From NCBI RefSeq assembly GCF_010092445.1, contig NZ_CP048031.1:1178001-1242000 (forward strand): 64,000 nucleotides of DNA, given 5' to 3'. The notes beneath the pieces are model-generated. The model ran no database searches, had not been told where the DNA came from, and was given only the letters and a program-made list of their open reading frames with translations. The position numbers were made by a program, and so were the translations under genes. Position 1 is the stretch's first letter, and each line of letters starts with the position of its first letter. Origin of the DNA: Shewanella sp. Arc9-LZ (GTDB taxonomy: Bacteria; Pseudomonadota; Gammaproteobacteria; Enterobacterales; Shewanellaceae). Of this stretch, positions 18,247-26,730 are shown in pieces.

Positions 18247-19710
18247 TTACGCCTCTTTAGCAGGAATACGCTCTAATACAGCAAGCAGTAATTCCCAATA
18301 TTGACCAACAGTGGTGATGTTAACCATTTCATCTGGGCTGTGCGGATAGCGAATCGTCGGCCCAATCGATACCATGTCCATATGTGGATAAGGTTCTTTA
18401 AATAAACCACATTCAAGACCCGCATGAATAACCATCACAGTAGGATCTTTTTTATAAATATCGTTATAGGTGTCACGCACAATTGCCATAACAGATGAGC
18501 TAGTGTCTGGTTTCCAACCTGGATAAGCACCGCTTAAATCAATGCTAGCACCCGATAGATTTGATAGTGCGGTTAGCATACCGGTGACTTCTTCACGCCC
18601 CGAATCGATTAATGAACGAATAAGGCATAATATTTCTACGCTTTCATCTTCAGTACTGATCACGCCTATATTTAGTGATGTTTCAGTCACACCCTCCACT
18701 TCATCACTCATGCGCATTACGCCGTTAGGGCAAGCATGTAATAAGTCGATTAAGGTATTTTGCGCTTCTTCGCCCATGACTTTTGTTGGTGCATCAATAG
18801 CGGCCAATGTGAGTAACATCGATGGGTCAGCTACGGCTAACTCTTCACGCACTAACGCTTGGAATGACTCAATAGCTTGTTTTAATGCTTCAACATTTTC
18901 AGCTGGCAACATCAATTGAACGTTAGCTTCACGTGGAATCGCATTACGCAGCGAACCACCACTAAAGCTGACCAGCTCTAGGGCTAATTCGTCACTGTAT
19001 TTAAACAAAAATCGCGCTAATAACTTGTTAGCGTTACCACGACCAAGATGAATATTGACACCAGAATGGCCGCCTTTTAAACCCGACATAGTCAGTGAAA
19101 AGCTGGCGTTGCTTTGTTCTGGTGCTTGCCAAGACATTGGTATACTTATCTGTGCATCAACACCGCCGGCGCAACCCATGTAGATTTCACCTTCTTGCTC
19201 TGAATCAGTATTAATTAAAATTTCAGCATCAAGGTAACCGGCTTCTAAACCAAAGGCGCCAGTCATGCCGGCTTCTTCATCAATGGTGAGCAGCACTTCG
19301 AGTGGCCCGTGCTTAATGTCTTTACTGCCTAAAACGGCCAGCGCCGAAGACATACCAATACCGTTATCTGAACCTAAGGTTGTGCCTTTGGCTTTAACCC
19401 AATCACCGTCTACATAGGCTTCTATCGGATCGGTTTCAAAGTTATGTACTTTGTCGGCATTTTTTTGCGGCACCATATCAATGTGCGCTTGTAACACCAC
19501 TATTTTGCAGTTTTCCATTCCTGCAGTAGCAGGCTTACGGATGATTAAATTACCCACTTTGTCTTCAACAACCGCAAGGCCTTGAGCTTTTGCCCATTGT
19601 TGAATATGTTGTGATAACGCATGTTCATGTTTTGATGGATGTGGAATAGCACAAATTTGTTCAAACCATTGCCATAGAGGCTGAGGATATAATTGAGTTA
19701 ATGCAGTCAC
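18247..19710 (-). CDS. pepD: aminoacyl-histidine dipeptidase (cytosol non-specific dipeptidase)
   Basis: Cytoplasmic M20-family zinc peptidase of 487 aa. It hydrolyses a broad set of dipeptides, including carnosine-like Xaa-His. Metal-site motifs in order are LQAHIDMVPQ, TTLGSDNGIGMSSALA with the bridging Asp, and TIDEEAGMTGAFGL with the catalytic Glu. Further on come NTDSEQEGEIYMGCAGG and the C-terminal IHAGLECGLF and SIGPTIRYPHSPDE. The N-terminal FEQICAIPHPSKHE is typical of PepD. It is transcribed away from the aminopeptidase gene, with a 180-bp divergent region between them. Confidence 0.94.
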   Translation of the reverse strand: MTALTQLYPQPLWQWFEQICAIPHPSKHEHALSQHIQQWAKAQGLAVVEDKVGNLIIRKPATAGMENCKIVVLQAHIDMVPQKNADKVHNFETDPIEAYVDGDWVKAKGTTLGSDNGIGMSSALAVLGSKDIKHGPLEVLLTIDEEAGMTGAFGLEAGYLDAEILINTDSEQEGEIYMGCAGGVDAQISIPMSWQAPEQSNASFSLTMSGLKGGHSGVNIHLGRGNANKLLARFLFKYSDELALELVSFSGGSLRNAIPREANVQLMLPAENVEALKQAIESFQALVREELAVADPSMLLTLAAIDAPTKVMGEEAQNTLIDLLHACPNGVMRMSDEVEGVTETSLNIGVISTEDESVEILCLIRSLIDSGREEVTGMLTALSNLSGASIDLSGAYPGWKPDTSSSVMAIVRDTYNDIYKKDPTVMVIHAGLECGLFKEPYPHMDMVSIGPTIRYPHSPDEMVNITTVGQYWELLLAVLERIPAKEA

Positions 19711-19892
19711 GAAACGCCCTCTAAGATGAAATCAAGTCGATATACGACACAAAATATTACTGCCATTATTTTAACATATTCTGCGCAGTTACTTGATATT
19801 GCGATAGCGATTTGCCAAGGTTTAGTCCACAAATCTGTAAATAATTATGAACCCACTAATTTATCTATATTCCTAAAGAGTAAGGATCTTGT

Positions 19893-21434
19893 ATGACCCA
19901 AGTGAATAAAGCGGTTACCGCGTACCAAGTGCCAATTATTGATGTCTCAAGTGATGAGGCTATTTTTGAAGGCGAAGGTTGGGACGCTGTTGTTGTGATA
20001 GCGACGAGTTTAGCTGAGATCAAACAAGATGAAGTGAGTTTGCTTGCTGCACACGCTAGTCAAATAGATTTCCGTGTCGGTAAAAGTGCCACGCTCCTTT
20101 TTGCGCCAGGGTTAGCCGGTGGTCGTTTGATTATCTCCCCAGTGACAGATAGCGACAATCAGTATAGCGATGTCAGGATTTTTGCCAAAGCCGCTCGAGA
20201 AGGTATTGCCATTGCTAAAGCCGCAGGTGCCACTAAACCTTTACTTGTTGTTCCAAGGGTAACTGACAATCGCTTTGCCAATGCAGAACAAGTTGCCGCA
20301 CTGGCGTGTGGACAAGAGCTTTGGCAACCGTTAGAGGCGCGAGAAGCAAAGTCTTTGCAACCGAGTTTAGAGGCTATTGGATTATTGAATACCGCCGCGC
20401 ACAATAGGTTAATTAATGCGGCAGAATCTGGACGAGTATTGGCGCGCGATCTTTGTGGTACAGAACCTGAGCGTATGTCGGCTATTGGGTTTGCACAATA
20501 TTGTGTTGATGCTTTTGCTGATAGCGGTTTGGCTGTATCTGTGGTTGATCAAGTCGAGCAGTTAAAAGCGCAATACCCATTACTCAGTGCGGTGGGCAGA
20601 AGCTCTTTTGATGTTGCACGTCATCATCCTCGAGTGGTAAAGCTTGAATATGTTGGTGAAGGCCCTATTACAAAAACCTTATTCTTTGCTGGCAAAGGTG
20701 TTGTTTACGACACAGGCGGCGCTGATATTAAAGTTGCAGGTTCTATGGCTGGTATGAGCCGTGATAAAGGTGGCGCGGCAGCAGTTGCCGGTTTAATGAA
20801 AGCACTATCAATACTGAAACCTAAAGGTATTAAAGTCATTGCTGAACTCGGATTAGTAAGAAACAGTATTGGCAGTGATGCATTTGTCACCGATGAGATC
20901 ATTACTAGCCACGCAGGTGTGCGAGTCCGTATTGGTAATACTGATGCAGAAGGTCGCTTAGTATTGGCTGACTTATTATCGCATTTGCGAATACAGGCTC
21001 AAACCGCAGTGAATCCACAATTATTTTCGGTGGCGACGTTAACCGGTCATGTTGTGCGAGCCTACGGTGGTTACCCTGCATTAGTTGAAAATAGCGCGGC
21101 TAAAAAACAAGGGGTTGCAGCAACACTCGCTGAAGTGGGTCAGTTATGGGGTGAACCATTTGAGGTTTCACGATTACGTCCAGAAGACTTTGATAAAGTT
21201 GCCGATAAAAATGGCGCTGCAGATGTGGTGTCATCGAATAATGGTCCGTCTTCAATTACGGCTCGTGGGCATCAATATCCTGCCGCTTTCTTGATAAAAG
21301 CCTCTGGATTAGCTCAAACAGAGCTGGCATTTACCCATATTGATATTGCAGGTAGTGCGGTGGAGGGCGATCCTCTGTATGGAAAGCCAACTGCAAGCCC
21401 TTTGGTTGCTTTATTACAGTTTTCAAGGTTGTAG
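19893..21434 (+). CDS. M17-family leucyl aminopeptidase
   Basis: Cytosolic di-metal aminopeptidase of peptidase family M17, 513 aa. The C-terminal catalytic domain carries GKGVVYDTGGADIKVAG with the lysine and first Asp, MSRDKGGAAA with a second metal Asp, and the signature NTDAEGRLVLADLL. It differs from the canonical PepA pattern: DTGGADIK replaces DSGGISLK and SRDKGG replaces KYDMGG. It therefore belongs to a divergent M17 branch, not PepA itself. The N-terminal domain is the usual alpha/beta macro-like fold. Upstream AAAGAGTAAGGA provides a ribosome-binding site. It is divergent from pepD, also a peptidase gene. Confidence 0.88.
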   Translation: MTQVNKAVTAYQVPIIDVSSDEAIFEGEGWDAVVVIATSLAEIKQDEVSLLAAHASQIDFRVGKSATLLFAPGLAGGRLIISPVTDSDNQYSDVRIFAKAAREGIAIAKAAGATKPLLVVPRVTDNRFANAEQVAALACGQELWQPLEAREAKSLQPSLEAIGLLNTAAHNRLINAAESGRVLARDLCGTEPERMSAIGFAQYCVDAFADSGLAVSVVDQVEQLKAQYPLLSAVGRSSFDVARHHPRVVKLEYVGEGPITKTLFFAGKGVVYDTGGADIKVAGSMAGMSRDKGGAAAVAGLMKALSILKPKGIKVIAELGLVRNSIGSDAFVTDEIITSHAGVRVRIGNTDAEGRLVLADLLSHLRIQAQTAVNPQLFSVATLTGHVVRAYGGYPALVENSAAKKQGVAATLAEVGQLWGEPFEVSRLRPEDFDKVADKNGAADVVSSNNGPSSITARGHQYPAAFLIKASGLAQTELAFTHIDIAGSAVEGDPLYGKPTASPLVALLQFSRL

Positions 21435-21578
21435 TCATATCATATCTAATTATTTGTTTTATAATGATTTTATTTGTAGTTTACATGTTGATAACAATAG
21501 TTATACATAGTTTTAATACGAAGTAATTGTAATTAAATCACTTTTAATGATGTTTTTGTGAATTAAAGCAAATAATAC

Positions 21579-21606
21579 TTGTAATTAAATTACAGTTTTG
21601 TATAAT
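21579..21606 (+). promoter_or_regulatory. sigma70 promoter of small transcript
   Basis: TTGTAA at 21579-21584, a 16-nt spacer, then a consensus TATAAT at 21601-21606 in AT-rich surroundings. The start is expected near 21613. A hairpin TCGACAA/TTGTCGA follows at about 21614-21636, so the transcript begins with a stable stem. Confidence 0.7.
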
Positions 21607-21778
21607 TCACTTCGTCGACAAGCAATGTGTTTGTCGACTCTAGTTAATCCAGGATGGATATAACCTCCAAGGATCTGAGTGACAAGTTGTCTCAATGGAT
21701 TTGAGAAATGTACGTTCCAGGGAACCGAGCCAAGCTTTACTAGGTTTATACAACTTTACTTTAATCAGGAGCATGACT

Positions 21779-21874
21779 ATGTCTTATACAGGTAACAGCA
21801 AATTTTATTGGCAGAACACTTGGTTTGCCGACGTAACAGTTTTACGTGGCGGTATATTCGCCATGAAACGTTAA
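21779..21874 (+). CDS. 31-aa small protein of unknown function
   Basis: The short ORF begins ATGTCTTATACAGG, 7 nt after AGGAG, which is ideal spacing. A second in-frame ATG at 21773 is too close to it. The predicted peptide starts MSYTGNSKFYWQ, has a Trp- and Phe-rich middle (NTWFADVTV) and ends in GGIFAMKR. It has no membrane helix and no signal peptide. The high content of aromatic residues and the good ribosome-binding site argue for real translation, but I know no family for it. It could be a functional microprotein or a leader peptide. It sits in the middle of a structured transcript between an aminopeptidase and a purine permease. Confidence 0.5.
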   Translation: MSYTGNSKFYWQNTWFADVTVLRGGIFAMKR

Positions 21875-22030
21875 GAATTGACCCTCTTTACGTAGTTTTA
21901 ATATCCATCAACCTTTTGTTCGTCTCGTTTGACGGTTTTAGACAGGGTGGTAAATTAATTAATTTATCGCCACATCACGTTAAGTGGTGCTAGCTTTCCT
22001 TTCCCCATATGGGATGCTTGTAACATGTCT

Positions 22031-22058
22031 GCCTACTCTATTGAGTAGGCTTTTTTTT
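22031..22058 (+). terminator. Rho-independent terminator of small transcript
   Basis: GCCTACTC, loop TATT, GAGTAGGC and T8. The 8-bp perfect stem gives a very strong terminator that separates the small transcript from the permease. Confidence 0.93.
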
Positions 22059-22091
22059 GTCTTAAATTCAGCTAGCTTTTAGTTAGATTCA

Positions 22092-22136
22092 AGCTAATTG
22101 GTTAGTAGCTAATTGGTTAGTCGCTAATTGATTAGT
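22092..22136. repeat. 15-bp tandem repeat (3 copies)
   Basis: AGCTAATTGGTTAGT occurs at 22092-22106 and 22107-22121 as identical copies. A third copy at 22122-22136, CGCTAATTGATTAGT, has two changes. Confidence 0.85.
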
Positions 22137-22176
22137 GCGCTATATAAAAAACTGAAATCTTTCAACAAAAAGGCTA

Positions 22177-22190
22177 TTGATAGCTATCAA
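22177..22190. promoter_or_regulatory. perfect FNR/EtrA-type box
   Basis: TTGATAGCTATCAA is a perfect palindrome matching TTGAT-N4-ATCAA. A TATAAT box follows at 22204-22209, so the site covers the -35 region of the presumed permease promoter, a position that suggests repression. Confidence 0.6.
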
Positions 22191-22203
22191 GGTCGTAAGT
22201 ATT

Positions 22204-22209
22204 TATAAT
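22204..22209 (+). promoter_or_regulatory. -10 box of purine permease promoter
   Basis: TATAAT with no good -35 element at 17 bp. The start would be near 22216, a few bases before the closed RNA fold at 22223. Confidence 0.5.
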
Positions 22210-22222
22210 TCCCCGCAATAAA

Positions 22223-22279
22223 GTAAGCCCTCTGTAATGATGTCGACTCAGCGAGTATGGTCAGTAGCACAAGGCTTAC
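22223..22279 (+). promoter_or_regulatory. structured leader, possible riboswitch-like fold
   Basis: A perfect 7-bp outer helix, GTAAGCC (22223-22229) with GGCTTAC (22273-22279), closes a 43-nt interior. The interior can fold as TGA/TCA plus ACTC/GAGT with an AGC loop, separated by two asymmetric internal loops. It sits at the predicted 5' end of the permease mRNA. It does not match the classical purine riboswitch core. Function is inferred from placement and shape. Confidence 0.4.
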
Positions 22280-22333
22280 CGCATCCTCATCTGTAGCAAT
22301 TTAACCATTAATCCAATGTTAACCTTTGCCCAA

Positions 22334-22346
22334 GGAACCCCGTTCC
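22334..22346 (+). promoter_or_regulatory. hairpin enclosing the permease Shine-Dalgarno
   Basis: GGAAC-CCC-GTTCC places the AAGGA ribosome-binding site inside a 5-bp stem that ends directly at the ATG (22347). Translation would need this stem to open. Confidence 0.45.
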
Positions 22347-23636
22347 ATGTTAGAAAAACTATTTAAACTTAAACAGAACAACACCAGTCTTAAGCAAGAG
22401 GCTGTGGCCGGTCTGACTACTTTTTTAACGATGGCCTACATCATTTTTGTTAACCCTATGATGCTTGCTGATGCAGGGATGGATCATGGTGCAGTATTTG
22501 TTGCCACATGTTTAGCTGCTGCCATCGGTTGCTTAGTTATGGGGTTATTAGCTAATTACCCGATTGCATTGGCTCCGGGTATGGGACTGAATGCTTTTTT
22601 TACTTACACCGTTGTTGGTGAAATGGGTTACAGCTGGGAAACAGCACTTGGCGCGGTCTTTATGTCAGGAGTGTGCTTCTTAATTTTATCCTTAGTTAGG
22701 ATCCGCGAGTGGATAGTCAACAGTATTCCAATGTCGTTACGTTTTGGTATCGCAGCTGGTATTGGATTATTTTTAGCCTTAATTGGCTTAAAAAATGCCG
22801 GTATTGTAGTGGCTAGCCCTGCAACATTAGTGACTATGGGCGATATCACCTCATTTCCTGCATTGATGGCTGCGTTAGGTTTCTTCTTAATTATTGCTAT
22901 GGTTCAACGTGGCTTAAAGGGTGCTGTTATTTTCAGTATCCTAATTGTGACCGTTCTGGGAATGATATTTGGCGATGTGCAATACCAAGGCTTAATTTCA
23001 ATGCCACCGTCTATTGCACCGACATTTATGAAGATGGACTTGTCTAGTGTATTAGAAGTGAGCATGTTATCGGTGGTTTTTGCCTTCTTGTTTGTCGATT
23101 TATTTGATACATCAGGTACCTTAGTCGCTGTTGCTCAACGTGGCGGACTGCTTGATGAAAAAGGCCGTTTACCTCGAGTAAAACGTGCCTTAACCGCAGA
23201 CAGCGTCGCCACGATCACTGGTGCTGCATTGGGTACATCAACTACCACTAGCTATATTGAAAGTATCGCAGGGGTGAGTGCAGGTGGTCGCACAGGTTTA
23301 ACTGCCGTTGTAGTTGGATTACTGTTTTTAGCGGCGTTATTTGTGTCGCCATTAGCGGGTATGGTGCCAGCGTATGCCACAACTGGAACCTTGTTTTATG
23401 TTGCTATTTTAATGATGTCTGGCCTAGTCAATGTTGATTGGGAAGACTTAACTGAAGCCGCTCCTGTTGTCGTGACTTGCTTATTAATGCCGTTAACCTT
23501 TTCTATTGCCAATGCTATTGGGCTTGGGTTTATTTCTTATGCTGCGATCAAATTGATGACAGGGCGTTTTAAAGATTTAAATCCAGGTATTTTAGTGGTG
23601 GCCGCATTGTTTATTGCCAAGTTTATTTACGGTTAA
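22347..23636 (+). CDS. AzgA-like purine permease (NCS2 superfamily)
   Basis: Inner-membrane proton-coupled permease for guanine, hypoxanthine or adenine, of the AzgA/GhxP/PurP branch, 429 aa with about 12-14 helices. The N-terminal motif EAVAGLTTFLTMAYIIFVNP and the PGMGLNAFFTYTV motif are diagnostic. Later FVDLFDTSGTLVAVA and GTSTTTSYIESIAGVSAGGRTGLTA include substrate-site residues. The ATG at 22347 (MLEKLFKLKQ) with AAGGA upstream is preferred over the TTG at 22326. The exact base transported cannot be told from sequence alone. The leader carries an FNR-type box, a closed RNA fold and a hairpin over the ribosome-binding site. Confidence 0.92.
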   Translation: MLEKLFKLKQNNTSLKQEAVAGLTTFLTMAYIIFVNPMMLADAGMDHGAVFVATCLAAAIGCLVMGLLANYPIALAPGMGLNAFFTYTVVGEMGYSWETALGAVFMSGVCFLILSLVRIREWIVNSIPMSLRFGIAAGIGLFLALIGLKNAGIVVASPATLVTMGDITSFPALMAALGFFLIIAMVQRGLKGAVIFSILIVTVLGMIFGDVQYQGLISMPPSIAPTFMKMDLSSVLEVSMLSVVFAFLFVDLFDTSGTLVAVAQRGGLLDEKGRLPRVKRALTADSVATITGAALGTSTTTSYIESIAGVSAGGRTGLTAVVVGLLFLAALFVSPLAGMVPAYATTGTLFYVAILMMSGLVNVDWEDLTEAAPVVVTCLLMPLTFSIANAIGLGFISYAAIKLMTGRFKDLNPGILVVAALFIAKFIYG

Positions 23637-23685
23637 TTAGCTGTCCATGAGTACAGTGAGTTAATAAATTGGCTAAAGCCAATAT

Positions 23686-23711
23686 AAAAAAGGGCTATTA
23701 GCCCTTTTTTT
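23686..23711 (+). terminator. Rho-independent terminator after permease
   Basis: AAAAAAGGGCT, loop ATT, AGCCC and T7. A smaller hairpin ATTGGCT/AGCCAAT precedes it. Confidence 0.92.
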
Positions 23712-23797
23712 GTTTTTCTAATAAGGCGCCAATAACTACCCTATTGCAGCTCAATGCAACTGAGCTAGCAGAATTAAGGACTGTTTGATAACTATTT

Positions 23798-23818
23798 ATT
23801 AACCTGAAAATGGTTAAT
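23798..23818. promoter_or_regulatory. inverted repeat upstream of proB
   Basis: ATTAACC and GGTTAAT are separated by 7 bp, about 100 bp before proB. Possible operator, with no known regulator assigned. Confidence 0.3.
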
Positions 23819-23917
23819 CTAGACAAATATTCCAGTATTAGCGGCTTTCACTATGAATTATCGAGTGAATTGGGTATAAAAATGAACTGAATATTTTTTG
23901 TAAGCTGAGTAATACAA

Positions 23918-25027
23918 ATGGGTTATCGCCGCGTAGTAGTTAAGTTAGGCACCAGCGTGCTGACATCGGGCAGTAAAAAGCTTGATAAAGCACATATGGT
24001 TGAATTAGCCAGGCAAATGGCCTCGCTTATGCGTTCAGGCGTTGAAGTCGTATTGTGTACATCAGGCGCTATAGCTGCTGGGCGAGAGCATTTACAATAT
24101 CCAGTGTTGCCAGACACTATGGCCAATAAACAGTTACTTGCAGCTGTGGGTCAAAGTCAGTTAATTTTGGCTTGGTCACAATTGTTCAGTATTTACGGGT
24201 TGCATGTTGGCCAGTTATTGTTAACTCGTGCTGATTTACAAGATCGTGAACGTTACCTTAATGCGCGCGACACCTTAAATGCATTATTAGCTCATAATAT
24301 TATCCCGATAATTAATGAAAATGATGCAGTTGCAACCAATGAGATTAAAGTGGGTGATAATGATAATTTATCAGCCCGTGCAGCCTTACTTTGCGATGCT
24401 GATTTACTTATCTTACTGACCGACCAAAAAGGCTTATTTGATGCCGACCCACGCACCCATCCCGACGCACAGTTAATTAAACAAGTTGTCAATATTGACG
24501 ACAGTTTACGTTTATTGGCTGGCGGTTCAGTGTCAGGACTTGGAACGGGCGGAATGGCGACTAAACTTGAAGCGGCGGATGTGGCTCGACGAGCGGGCAT
24601 AGAAGTTGTCATCGCTTCCGGTCATCACCCTGATGTTATTGCCAAAGTGGCGGCGAGGGAGTCTGTCGGCACTCATTTTAGTGCAATCGAAAATCCATTA
24701 GAAAGTCGCAAACAATGGATCTTGGCTGGTCCTGCTTCACAAGGTAAATTAGTTGTAGATGCTGGAGCATCGGTTGCCGTTGTTGCTAATGGTCGTAGTT
24801 TATTATCTAAAGGCATTGTCGATGTTGAAGGCAATTTTGAGCGCGGGGCGACCTTACTGATTGTGAATCAAACCGGTAAGATTTTGGCTAAAGGCATTAG
24901 CCGATATTGCGCCAATGATTTAACCAAAATTAGCGGTAAACATTCTGATGATATAGAAAGTCTACTGGGCTATAACTACGGCGATGCCGTGGTTCATCGC
25001 AATGATATGGTCGTACTTGATAATTAA
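23918..25027 (+). CDS. proB: glutamate 5-kinase
   Basis: First enzyme of proline synthesis, phosphorylating L-glutamate with ATP. It is usually feedback-inhibited by proline. The N-terminal amino-acid-kinase domain has [23 protein letters not shown] and [24 protein letters not shown]. The C-terminal PUA domain starts near residue 275 ([10 protein letters not shown]). The length of 369 aa is typical of the PUA-containing form. The ATG at 23918 lacks an obvious Shine-Dalgarno. proA follows 10 bp later as the same operon. Confidence 0.97.
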   Translation: MGYRRVVVKLGTSVLTSGSKKLDKAHMVELARQMASLMRSGVEVVLCTSGAIAAGREHLQYPVLPDTMANKQLLAAVGQSQLILAWSQLFSIYGLHVGQLLLTRADLQDRERYLNARDTLNALLAHNIIPIINENDAVATNEIKVGDNDNLSARAALLCDADLLILLTDQKGLFDADPRTHPDAQLIKQVVNIDDSLRLLAGGSVSGLGTGGMATKLEAADVARRAGIEVVIASGHHPDVIAKVAARESVGTHFSAIENPLESRKQWILAGPASQGKLVVDAGASVAVVANGRSLLSKGIVDVEGNFERGATLLIVNQTGKILAKGISRYCANDLTKISGKHSDDIESLLGYNYGDAVVHRNDMVVLDN

Positions 25028-25037
25028 GGATAAACAT

Positions 25038-26312
25038 ATGTCAGCCACAGAAACAGAATATTTAACTCAATTAGGGCAACGTGCTAAGGCTGCAAGTTTT
25101 ATTTTAGCGAGTTTAACAGCGAAACAAAAAAACGTATTGTTAGCTACGATTGCAGACCACTTAGCGCAGCGGAAAAATGATATTTTACAAGCGAATGCAC
25201 AAGATATCATTGCAGCGAAGCAAAGTGGTTTAACCGAAGCCATGATAGATAGGTTGATGCTGGACGAAGGGCGGCTAGGCGGAATTATAGCTGACATTGA
25301 TAATGTCATCGCACTAGCCGACCCTGTCGGCAAAGAAGCTGACAGTCGGGTATTGGATAACGGCTTACGCTTAACTCGTCGCAGTGTCCCATTAGGTGTG
25401 GTGGGGGTTATTTATGAGGCTCGGCCAAATGTCACCGTTGATATTGCCGTGTTGGCGTTAAAGACCGGTAATGCAGTGATTTTGCGTGGAGGTAAAGAAA
25501 CCCTAACCTCAAATAAAGTGCTAAGTGAAGTTATCCGTGATGCACTGGTGAGTTTAGATTTACCTAAAGATGCCGTGCAGCTGATTGATTCACCAGAGAG
25601 GAGTCTTGTCAGTGGCTTACTAAGACTCGACAAATATGTTGATATGATTATCCCTCGTGGTGGACAAAACCTGCAGCGATTGTGTGCTGAGCAATCGAGT
25701 ATTCCTGTCATTTTAGGCGGCATTGGCATCTGTCATTTATTTGTCGATAAACAAGCCGATTTAGTGCGTGCAATCGATGTGATTGCCAACGCTAAAGTTC
25801 AACGCCCGACTGTGTGTAATGCCTTAGATACATTATTAATACATCAACAGGTTGCTGCCGAATTTATTCCTAATATTGCCTCACATTTACACTCACTTGG
25901 GGTTCATTTCCATGCTTGTGCAATGACTTTACCTTATCTTGATGGGTTAGGTTTTGATGTTACACCTGCACATGATGAATCGTTTTCAACAGAGTGGTTA
26001 TCGCTCACGTTAGGGATCAAAGTGGTTAACGATATTGACGAAGCCGTGGAGCATATCCGTCATTATTCTACAGGACATTCTGAAGCCATTTTAACGGATA
26101 ACATTCACACAGCGAGTGACTTTATGAATCAAGTTGATTCCGCCGCAGTGTATGTGAATGCCAGTACTCGTTTCACCGATGGTTCACAATTTGGTCTTGG
26201 CGCTGAAGTTGCCGTGAGCACCCAGAAATTACATGCCCGTGGTCCAATGGCGTTAGATGCACTGACCACATACAAGTGGCTAGCTTGGGGTGATTACACC
26301 TGTAGGCAATAA
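25038..26312 (+). CDS. proA: gamma-glutamyl phosphate reductase
   Basis: Second enzyme of proline synthesis. It reduces gamma-glutamyl phosphate with NADPH to glutamate semialdehyde. It is an aldehyde-dehydrogenase-fold protein of 424 aa. The catalytic cysteine is in [15 protein letters not shown], and other family blocks are [34 protein letters not shown] and the C-terminal [21 protein letters not shown]. The ATG at 25038 has AAGGA 8 nt upstream, and the longer frame beginning at 24984 lies inside proB. A bidirectional terminator follows. Confidence 0.97.
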   Translation: MSATETEYLTQLGQRAKAASFILASLTAKQKNVLLATIADHLAQRKNDILQANAQDIIAAKQSGLTEAMIDRLMLDEGRLGGIIADIDNVIALADPVGKEADSRVLDNGLRLTRRSVPLGVVGVIYEARPNVTVDIAVLALKTGNAVILRGGKETLTSNKVLSEVIRDALVSLDLPKDAVQLIDSPERSLVSGLLRLDKYVDMIIPRGGQNLQRLCAEQSSIPVILGGIGICHLFVDKQADLVRAIDVIANAKVQRPTVCNALDTLLIHQQVAAEFIPNIASHLHSLGVHFHACAMTLPYLDGLGFDVTPAHDESFSTEWLSLTLGIKVVNDIDEAVEHIRHYSTGHSEAILTDNIHTASDFMNQVDSAAVYVNASTRFTDGSQFGLGAEVAVSTQKLHARGPMALDALTTYKWLAWGDYTCRQ

Positions 26313-26337
26313 TGCATTTTGTTGTACTTATAATAAT

Positions 26338-26361
26338 AAAGGGCGCAAATAAGCGCCCTTT
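26338..26361. terminator. bidirectional terminator after proA
   Basis: AAAGGGCGC/GCGCCCTTT with a 6-nt loop between converging genes. Confidence 0.85.
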
Positions 26362-26394
26362 ATTGTTTGTGCTGAGAGACGCTATAACAGAGCG

Positions 26395-26730
26395 CTATAA
26401 ATTATAAATAAGATGACTGGGCGTTACTGGCTCAACCAAACGTTCATAGGTGGTTAATAACCAAATTGCAAAAAAGGCACAAGTCATTAATATCGCCACA
26501 ATTCTAAATGCTTGCGCGTATTCCATCACATAAGTGAAATATCGACGCTGTACTGCATTGGTCATAAAAGTGGCGATAAGTGAAAATACACACAAATACA
26601 TAGCTGGATATTGTGTGGTACTTACGCCATAAAACTTTTCATAAACTAGAATTACCATAACAATTGCTAAGGTAACAATGCGTATCTTACGTTCGGTATT
26701 ATCACTGAAATTCCATCTTGGCAGTCCCAT
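26395..26730 (-). CDS. hypothetical small membrane protein
   Basis: 111-aa protein with three predicted membrane helices: IRIVTLAIVMVILVYEKFYG near residue 17, YPAMYLCVFSLIATFM near 42, and FRIVAILMTCAFFAIWLL near 75. A polar N-terminus (MGLPRWNFSDNTERK) and a short C-terminal tail frame them. I do not recognise a named family. The upstream GAGGAAG with suitable spacing supports the start at 26730. It converges on proA and shares the terminator between them. Function unknown. Confidence 0.7.
   Translation of the reverse strand: MGLPRWNFSDNTERKIRIVTLAIVMVILVYEKFYGVSTTQYPAMYLCVFSLIATFMTNAVQRRYFTYVMEYAQAFRIVAILMTCAFFAIWLLTTYERLVEPVTPSHLIYNL

Larger units (their letters stand above)
21613..22058 (+). 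ncRNA. candidate structured small RNA / dual-function transcript
   Basis: RNA of about 445 nt, bounded by a good promoter and a strong terminator. The 5' part has six GGA triplets within 21652-21770 (AGGATGGAT, CAAGGAT, CAATGGAT, CAGGGA, CAGGAG), a pattern seen in CsrA/RsmA targets and sponges. The last GGA is the Shine-Dalgarno sequence of a 31-codon ORF. ACCTCC at 21663-21668 could pair with that Shine-Dalgarno. After the ORF come two hairpins: GGTGGTAAATT/AATTTATCGCC at 21946-21971 and CATCAC/GTGGTG at about 21974-21989. I do not recognise it as a known RNA family. Confidence 0.5.
21435..22346. other. long intergenic region with two regulatory units
   Basis: This 912-bp gap holds a complete short transcription unit (promoter near 21579-21606, 31-codon ORF, terminator at 22031-22058). 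After it come a 15-bp tandem repeat and then a second promoter with an FNR-type box and structured leader for the permease. The pieces are listed separately. Confidence 0.75.

Noticed and set aside
21808-21993. 61-codon open frame overlapping the 31-aa ORF
   Set aside because: It has no ribosome-binding site, lies in a different frame from the well-placed ATG at 21779, and runs through the RNA hairpins. Probably chance.
22204-22279. Classical guanine/adenine riboswitch before the permease
   Set aside because: The conserved junction and loop motifs of the purine aptamer are not present, so only an unassigned fold is reported.
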